From Piscinibacter aquaticus (lineage in GTDB: Bacteria > Pseudomonadota > Gammaproteobacteria > Burkholderiales > Burkholderiaceae_C): 64,000 nucleotides of DNA. The DNA lies in contig VOPW01000001.1 in the NCBI GenBank assembly GCA_007994965.1, forward strand, positions 1,984,001 to 2,048,000, read 5' to 3'. This document shows, piece by piece, positions 55,924-64,000 of this stretch (positions within the stretch are counted from its first letter, which is position 1; each line of letters begins with the position of its first letter). Position numbers and translations under genes: made by a program. The notes under the pieces are model-generated. The model saw only the letters and a list, made by a program, of their open reading frames with translations, was not told where the DNA came from and made no database searches.

Positions 55924-57493
55924 GATCGTCGCCGGCGGCTTGCTCGAGACGTCGTAGGTCACGCGGTTGATGCCGCGCACCTCGTTGATGATCCGGCCCG
56001 ACACCTTCTTCAGCAGCGAATACGGAAGCTCGGCCCAGTCGGCGGTCATGAAGTCGCTGGTCTGCACCGCGCGCAGCGCCACCACGTAGTCGTAGGTGCG
56101 GCCGTCGCCCATCACGCCGACGCTCTTCACGGGCAGGAAGACCGCGAAGGCCTGGCTGGTCAGGTCGTACCAGCTCTTGCCGGAGTGCTCGTCGATGGCC
56201 ATTCGCAGCTCGTCGATGAAGATGGCGTCGGCGCGGCGCAGCAGATCCGCATACTCCTTCTTCACTTCTCCGAGGATGCGCACGCCGAGGCCCGGGCCCG
56301 GGAACGGATGGCGATACACCATGTCGTGCGGCAGGCCCAGCGCCACGCCAAGCTCGCGCACCTCGTCCTTGAACAGGTCGCGCAGCGGCTCGAGCAGCTT
56401 CAGGCCCAGCGTCTCGGGCAGGCCACCGACGTTGTGGTGGCTCTTGATCGTGGTCGCCTTCTTCGTCTTGGCACCGCCCGACTCGATCACGTCGGGGTAG
56501 ATCGTGCCCTGCGCCAGCCACTTGGCGCCCTTGAGCTTCTTCGCCTCGGCCTGGAACACCTCGACGAACTCGCGGCCGATGATCTTGCGCTTGGCCTCCG
56601 GGTCGCTGACGCCCTTCAGGTGGCCGAGAAACTGCTCGCTCGCGTCGACGTGCACCACCTTCGCATGCAGCCGGCCGGCGAACATCTCCATCACCATCTT
56701 CGCCTCGTTCAGGCGCAGCAGGCCATGATCGACGAACACGCAGGTGAGCTGGTCACCGATCGCACGGTGGATCAATGCCGCGGCCACGCTCGAATCGACG
56801 CCGCCGGACAGGCCGAGGATCACCTCTTCGTCGCCCACCTGCTCGCGGATCTTCGCCACCGCCTCGGCGATGTGGTCGCGCATGATCCAGTCGGGGCTGG
56901 CCTTGGCGATCTCGAGCACGAATCGCTCGAGCAGGGCCCGGCCCTGCAGCGTGTGCGTGACCTCGGGGTGGAACTGCACCGCGTAGTAGCCGCGCGATTC
57001 ATCGGCCATGCCGGCGATCGGGCAGCTCGGCGTGCTGGCCATCAGCTTGAAGCCCGGAGGCAATTCGGTGACCTTGTCGCCGTGGCTCATCCACACCTTG
57101 AGCATGCCGTGGCCTTCCGGCGTGGCGAAGTCCTGGATGCCGTCGAGCAGCCTGGTGTGGCCGCGCGCGCGAACCTCGGCATAGCCGAACTCGCGGTGGT
57201 CGCTCCATTCGACCTTGCCGCCAAGCTGGGCGGCCATGGTCTGCATGCCGTAGCAGATGCCCAGCACCGGCACGCCCAGATCCCACGGCCTGCGGCGCCC
57301 GAAGCTCATGGTCCTCGTAGGTGCTGGCGTGGCTGCCGGAGAGGATCACACCCTTCGGCGCGAATTCGCGGATGAAGGCATCCGACACATCGTTCGGGTG
57401 GATCTCGCAGTAGACATGCGCCTCGCGAACGCGCCGCGCGATCAGCTGCGTGACCTGGGAGCCGAAGTCGAGGATGAGGATCTTGTCGTGCAT
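55912..57493 (-). CDS. guaA: GMP synthase (frame change near 57296)
   Basis: A 527-residue enzyme that makes GMP from XMP with glutamine as ammonia donor. The class I amidotransferase domain has [40 protein letters not shown] with the nucleophile Cys, and FHPEVTHT. The synthetase domain has [20 protein letters not shown] (PP-loop) and the dimerisation end [16 protein letters not shown] [20 protein letters not shown]. At GCCGTGGGATCTGG two bases (TG of a Trp codon) seem lost. Because guaA is needed for guanine nucleotide synthesis, this is strong evidence for sequencing error. Confidence 0.95.
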
Positions 57494-57518
57494 GGGGTTC
57501 GGCCGGTCAGGACGGAAT

Positions 57519-60301
<2,783 letters not shown>

Positions 60302-60406
60302 TTATACGGACCGTGCAGCACGGCACGCTTCGTGACGCTTTGCACACGGCGCGGGCCGGGCGGGCCGCTACACTGCACTGCAACTCCGTCCGTCCACGCC
60401 CGCACC

Positions 60407-60907
60407 ATGCGCTGTCGCCTCGCCGTCCTCACGCTTGCCCTCGTCGGCGCCGCACTGGCGGGGCCGGCCGTCGCCCAGTGGAAGTGGCGCGCCGCGAACG
60501 GCCAGATCCAGTACAGCGACCTGCCGCCACCGCCCGGCGTGGCCGAGAAGGACATCCTGCAGCGGCCGACCGCCGCCACGCTGCGCGCGAATGCGCCCGC
60601 GCCGGTGGTCTCCGCGGCATCGGCTCCCCCGCTGAACCCGAAGGCGGTCGACCCCGAGCTCGAAGCCAAGCGCAAGAAGGCCGATCAGGACGAAGCTGCC
60701 AAGGCGAAGGCCGAGGAGCAGCGCGTCGCCGCGGCGAAGGCCGAGAACTGCCGGCGCGCGCGCGAACAGATGCGCGCGCTCGACAGCGGCATGCGCATGG
60801 CGCGCGTCAACGAGAAGGGCGAGCGCGAAGTGCTCGATGACAAGATGCGCGCCGACGAGATGAAACGAGCCCGCGACGTGGCCGCCGCCGACTGCGGCAA
60901 GCCCTGA
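60407..60907 (+). CDS. DUF4124-domain exported protein
   Basis: A 166-residue protein with a signal peptide (cleavage after GPAVAQ), then the DUF4124 motif WKWRAANGQIQYSDLPPPPG and a long Ala/Lys/Glu-rich helix (residues about 85-120) that may form a coiled coil. Function unknown; such proteins are common in betaproteobacteria and often neighbour guaB. It is divergent from guaB and convergent with rnfH. Confidence 0.85.
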   Translation: MRCRLAVLTLALVGAALAGPAVAQWKWRAANGQIQYSDLPPPPGVAEKDILQRPTAATLRANAPAPVVSAASAPPLNPKAVDPELEAKRKKADQDEAAKAKAEEQRVAAAKAENCRRAREQMRALDSGMRMARVNEKGEREVLDDKMRADEMKRARDVAAADCGKP

Positions 60908-60911
60908 CCTT

Positions 60912-61241
60912 TCAGCGGCCCCCGGCCGCCGTGCCGCTTCTCGACGCCCTGCCGTTCTTGCGGTAACGGAGCCGCCGCGCTTCCTTCGGGTCGACCCGCA
61001 GCGGCCGGTAGATCTCCACCCGGTCACGCTCCCGAAGCACGGTCTCGTCCGCTTGCACCCTGCCCCACACGCCGCGGCGCGCCTGCTCGAGCTGGATCTC
61101 CGGATGACGCTGCAGCAGGCCGCTGGCCCGGATGGCCTCGATCAGCGTCGAGCCCGCGGGCAGATCGACCGCCACTTCGTCGACCTCACCGGCGCGCGGG
61201 CTGTAGGCCACGCTGACGCGCAGCCGCTCAGCGGGCGCCAT
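60912..61241 (-). CDS. rnfH: RnfH-family ubiquitin-fold protein
   Basis: A 109-residue protein with a beta-grasp fold: [60 protein letters not shown]. RnfH (UPF0125) is encoded next to ratA in most proteobacteria; its function is undefined. A basic tail ends it. It overlaps ratA by 14 bp. Confidence 0.92.
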   Translation of the reverse strand: MAPAERLRVSVAYSPRAGEVDEVAVDLPAGSTLIEAIRASGLLQRHPEIQLEQARRGVWGRVQADETVLRERDRVEIYRPLRVDPKEARRLRYRKNGRASRSGTAAGGR

Positions 61242-61683
61242 AGACCTCTTCGGCGCGGCGCACGAAACAATCGACGAAGGTATTGGCCACGCGGTCGAAG
61301 ACCGGGCTCACCACGGCCTCCAGCGCACGGCTGCTGAAGGCGTAGCGCAGGTCGAACTCGATGCGGCAGGCCTGGGCCTCGTCGTCACCCGGCATGGCCA
61401 GCGGCACGAAACGCCAGATGCCTTCGAGCAGCGAGAACGGCCCGTCGACCAGATCGACCTCCACCGACGCATCGGCCACGTGCGTATTGCGCGTCGTGAA
61501 GGCGTGGCGCACGCCGGCATAGTGCAGGTGCAGCCGCGCGGTCATGCCGCTGTGGTGCTGCTCCAGCACCTCGGCGCGTTCGCACCAGGGCAGGAACTTC
61601 GGGTACTCCGGAATGCCGGTGACGAGCGAGTACATCTCGTGCGGGGAGTACCACAGCAAGACGGACTTCTTCACGTGCTTCAT
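61228..61683 (-). CDS. ratA: RatA/COQ10-like START-domain protein
   Basis: A 151-residue protein of the polyketide cyclase/START fold: [59 protein letters not shown] and [14 protein letters not shown]. Family members bind ubiquinone (COQ10) or, in E. coli, were described as the ribosome-association toxin RatA. The smpB-ratA-rnfH arrangement, divergent and conserved, supports the call. Confidence 0.92.
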   Translation of the reverse strand: MKHVKKSVLLWYSPHEMYSLVTGIPEYPKFLPWCERAEVLEQHHSGMTARLHLHYAGVRHAFTTRNTHVADASVEVDLVDGPFSLLEGIWRFVPLAMPGDDEAQACRIEFDLRYAFSSRALEAVVSPVFDRVANTFVDCFVRRAEEVYGAR

Positions 61684-61729
61684 ACAATCAATGGATTGTA
61701 TTGGCGGCCCTCGGCCTCATCTGTCTTCC

Positions 61730-62187
61730 ATGTCCATTGCCGAAAACCGCCGCGCGCGCTACGACTACCACATCGAGGAGCGCTTCGAGGCCGGCATGGT
61801 GCTCGAGGGCTGGGAGATCAAGGCCATCCGTGCCGGCCGGTGCAGCTGACCGACGGGTATGTGGTCATCCGCGACGGCGAGCTCTACCTGATCGGCTGCC
61901 GCATCAACGCGCTGCGCAGCGCGTCGACGCACGTGCATCCGGAAGCGGATCGCACCAAGAAGCTGCTGATGCACAAGGAGCAGATCCGCCGCCTGATCGG
62001 CAAGGTCGAGCAGAAGGGTTTCACGCTCGTGCCGCTCGATCTGCACTACAAGGGCGGCCGCGTGAAGGCCGAGCTCGCGCTGGCCAAGGGCAAGGCCGAG
62101 CACGACAAGCGCGACAGCGAGAAGAAGAAGGACTGGGAGCGCGAGAAGGGCCGCCTGATGCGGCACAAGGTCTCAACCAAGGCCTGA
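61730..62187 (+). CDS. smpB: SmpB, tmRNA-binding protein (frame change near 61843)
   Basis: About 152 residues. It starts [20 protein letters not shown] with [17 protein letters not shown], then [58 protein letters not shown] and a basic C-terminal helix [19 protein letters not shown]. SmpB carries tmRNA to stalled ribosomes. CCGGTGCAG at 61843 has one G fewer than needed (CCGGGTGCAG), the same context as several frame changes in the element. An intact gene is expected in every bacterium. Confidence 0.95.
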
Positions 62188-63366
62188 GGCCTTCAAGGCC
62201 TGCGCGCAGTCGGCGATCAGGTCGTCGGCGGATTCCAGCCCGATCGAGAAGCGCACCAGCACGCCCTTCCAGGCCGGTGCGTCGCGCATCATCGACAAGG
62301 TGTACGGCACCACCGGGCTGACCGGCCCGGCCCAGGAAAAACCGAGCTTGTAGAGCTTCAGCGCATCGACGAAGGCATCGACGCGCTCTGGCGCGATGCG
62401 CTCGCCGAACACCACCGAGAACAGGCCGGCGGCGGCGCGGCAGTGCGATGACCAATGCTCGTGGCCGGGCGAGCCTGGCAGCGCGGGATGCAGCACCTGC
62501 ACGATGGACGACTGCCCTGCCCACCACTGTGCCAGCTGGCGTGCCGCCGCGTCGTGCGCTGCATAGCGCAGCGGCAGCGAGGGCAAGGAACGCAGCACCA
62601 GTTCGGCATCGTTGGCGGCCACGCCCCAACCCAGGCGCATGTGGCTGGCCTTGAGCTTCAGGTGCAGGGCGTCGTCGCGTGTGGTCACCGCGCCCATCAG
62701 CACATCGCCGCCGCCGCTGGGGTATTTGGTCAAGGCATGGGCGCTGATGTCGACGCCGAGGCCGTCGCCGAGTTCGAAGGCATCGAAGGCGATACCGGCG
62801 CCCCAGGTGTTGTCCAGCGCGACCAGCACGCCGCGCTCGCGGGCGATGCGCACCAGCGCACGCAGGTCCGGAAACTCCATGGTCACGGAGCCGGCGGCCT
62901 CGAGCCAGACCAGCTTCGTGCTCGGCCCGATACAGGCGGCGAGCGACGCCGGGTTCATCGCGTCGTAGAAGCGGTGCGTGATGCCCCAGCCGGCCAGTTC
63001 CTGGCGGGCCAGTTCCTTGCCCGGGCCGTAGGCGTTGTCGGGGATCAGCACCTCGTCGCCCGCCTTCAGCAGCGCGGTGTCGACCAGCGCGATCGCCGCC
63101 GGGCCGCTGGGCACCAGCAGCGTTTGCAGCCCGCCTTCCAGCGTGGCGATGCGCTCTTCCAGCGTGTAGACCGTCGGCGTGCCGTGCAGGCCGTAGGTGT
63201 AGCCCTCGCGGCTCTTCCAGCTGCGGGCTCGCAAGGCGGCCACGTTCGGGAAGATCACCGTCGAGGCCTTGTGCACCGGCGGCTGCGGCGCCTCGAAGCC
63301 CGCCGGCGGTCGATAGCCGTGGTGGATCAGCGCGGTGGCCGGGTCGAGCTTCTTGTCTGCACTCAT
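62173..63366 (-). CDS. Cystathionine beta-lyase-like PLP enzyme
   Basis: A 397-residue Cys/Met-metabolism PLP enzyme in one frame: [60 protein letters not shown] and the PLP lysine in [20 protein letters not shown], then [20 protein letters not shown]. It probably cleaves cystathionine to homocysteine (MetC type). It overlaps the end of smpB by 15 bp on the opposite strand. Confidence 0.9.
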   Translation of the reverse strand: MSADKKLDPATALIHHGYRPPAGFEAPQPPVHKASTVIFPNVAALRARSWKSREGYTYGLHGTPTVYTLEERIATLEGGLQTLLVPSGPAAIALVDTALLKAGDEVLIPDNAYGPGKELARQELAGWGITHRFYDAMNPASLAACIGPSTKLVWLEAAGSVTMEFPDLRALVRIARERGVLVALDNTWGAGIAFDAFELGDGLGVDISAHALTKYPSGGGDVLMGAVTTRDDALHLKLKASHMRLGWGVAANDAELVLRSLPSLPLRYAAHDAAARQLAQWWAGQSSIVQVLHPALPGSPGHEHWSSHCRAAAGLFSVVFGERIAPERVDAFVDALKLYKLGFSWAGPVSPVVPYTLSMMRDAPAWKGVLVRFSIGLESADDLIADCAQALKASGLG

Positions 63367-63379
63367 GGCGGGACGGTAC

Positions 63380-64000
63380 TCAGACCGGCATGCCGACAAG
63401 ATCGTGCCCCTCGGCCGCGACGATACGCGCCCGCGTGAACTCGCCGACCTTCAGCGTCTTCGAGGCCTTCTCCGGCGGCAGCAGGCGCACGCGGCCGTCG
63501 ATCTCCGGCGCATCGGCATAGCTGCGCGCCATGCCTCCGCGGCGGCCGAGCGCCGGCGCCTCGTCGACCAGCACCTGCATCGTCGCGCCGACGCGCCGCG
63601 CGAGCTTGGCGGTCGACACCGCTTCGGCCACCGCCATGAAACGCGCGCGACGCTCCTCGCGCAGTTCGGCCGGCAGCATGCCGGGCAGCTCGTTGGCCGT
63701 GGCACCTTCCACCGGCGAGTAGGCGAAGCAGCCGGCGCGGTCGATCTGCGCCTCGCGGATGAAGTCGAGCAGGTGCTCGAACTCGGCCTCGGTCTCACCC
63801 GGGAATCCGGCAATGAAGGTGCTGCGCACCACCAGCTCGGGGCAGATCTCGCGCCAGCGCTGCAGCCTCTCCAGGTTCTTCTCGCCGCTGGCCGGGCGCT
63901 TCATGCGCTTGAGCACGTCGGGGTGCGAATGCTGGAACGGCACGTCGAGGTAGGGCAGGATGCGCCCCGCTGCCATCAGCGGCAGGATCTCGTCGACGTG
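63380..64000 (-). CDS. rimO: RimO ribosomal protein S12 methylthiotransferase (N-terminal part outside window)
   Basis: The C-terminal 206 residues of a radical SAM methylthiotransferase are present: [60 protein letters not shown], then [20 protein letters not shown] and a C-terminal TRAM domain ending [16 protein letters not shown]. The [15 protein letters not shown] stretch and the [10 protein letters not shown] motif favour RimO over MiaB. The [4Fe-4S] CxxxCxxC motif lies beyond the window. Confidence 0.92.
   Translation of the reverse strand, partial: HVDEILPLMAAGRILPYLDVPFQHSHPDVLKRMKRPASGEKNLERLQRWREICPELVVRSTFIAGFPGETEAEFEHLLDFIREAQIDRAGCFAYSPVEGATANELPGMLPAELREERRARFMAVAEAVSTAKLARRVGATMQVLVDEAPALGRRGGMARSYADAPEIDGRVRLLPPEKASKTLKVGEFTRARIVAAEGHDLVGMPV

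Noticed and set aside
55768..57375. Open frame of 535 codons on the plus strand across guaA
   Set aside because: It is the antisense shadow of guaA, a common artefact in GC-rich DNA.

Overview
The window is GC-rich DNA (roughly two-thirds G+C by eye) of a betaproteobacterium, most likely Burkholderiales. The right end (about 55.9-64 kb) carries a typical chromosomal block of that order: guaA, an MFS transporter and guaB on the minus strand, a DUF4124 protein, rnfH, ratA, smpB, a cystathionine beta-lyase-like enzyme and rimO.

Everything left of guaA looks like one integrative and conjugative element (ICE) that continues beyond base 1. A P4-type tyrosine integrase lies next to the 3' end of guaA, where GAGTGGGAATGA is the end of the gene and the likely attachment core. 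From left to right the element carries: a SelU-like rhodanese protein (cut by the window edge); a nearly complete VirB/VirD4 type IV secretion system (0.6-14.1 kb); accessory conjugation genes (LPD7 protein, DUF1173 protein); an orphan AbiEi-type regulator; a defence operon (17.4-26.9 kb: ribbon-helix-helix protein, 5-methylcytosine methyltransferase, McrB, McrC, Vsr, an ABC-type ATPase, a PD-(D/E)XK-like nuclease and a DUF6998-like protein); an Xre-ImmA/IrrE pair that resembles a toxin-antitoxin system; relaxase and mobilisation genes; a parAB partition locus with 19-bp palindromes; DUF932, SSB, NYN, ParDE and RadC genes; and a large arsenic island (39.2-54.2 kb).

The arsenic island covers most known inorganic arsenic biochemistry. 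An arsR-led operon encodes an ArsI/CadI-like glyoxalase-fold protein, GAPDH plus ArsJ (arsenate export as 1-arseno-3-phosphoglycerate), a second ArsR, ArsC reductase, Acr3 efflux pump and ArsA ATPase; the ArsA reading frame carries an N-terminal thioredoxin-like domain. Converging on it is aioB-aioA-nitroreductase (arsenite oxidase), driven from a textbook sigma-54 promoter and divergent from the arsenite-sensing regulators aioX-aioS-aioR.

A major caveat: about 58 apparent frameshifts break genes throughout, including guaA and smpB, which should be indispensable. Many sit at CCGGG sequences that have lost one G. This points to systematic indel errors in the sequence rather than decay, so I annotate broken genes as full-length CDS spans and state where the frame changes.
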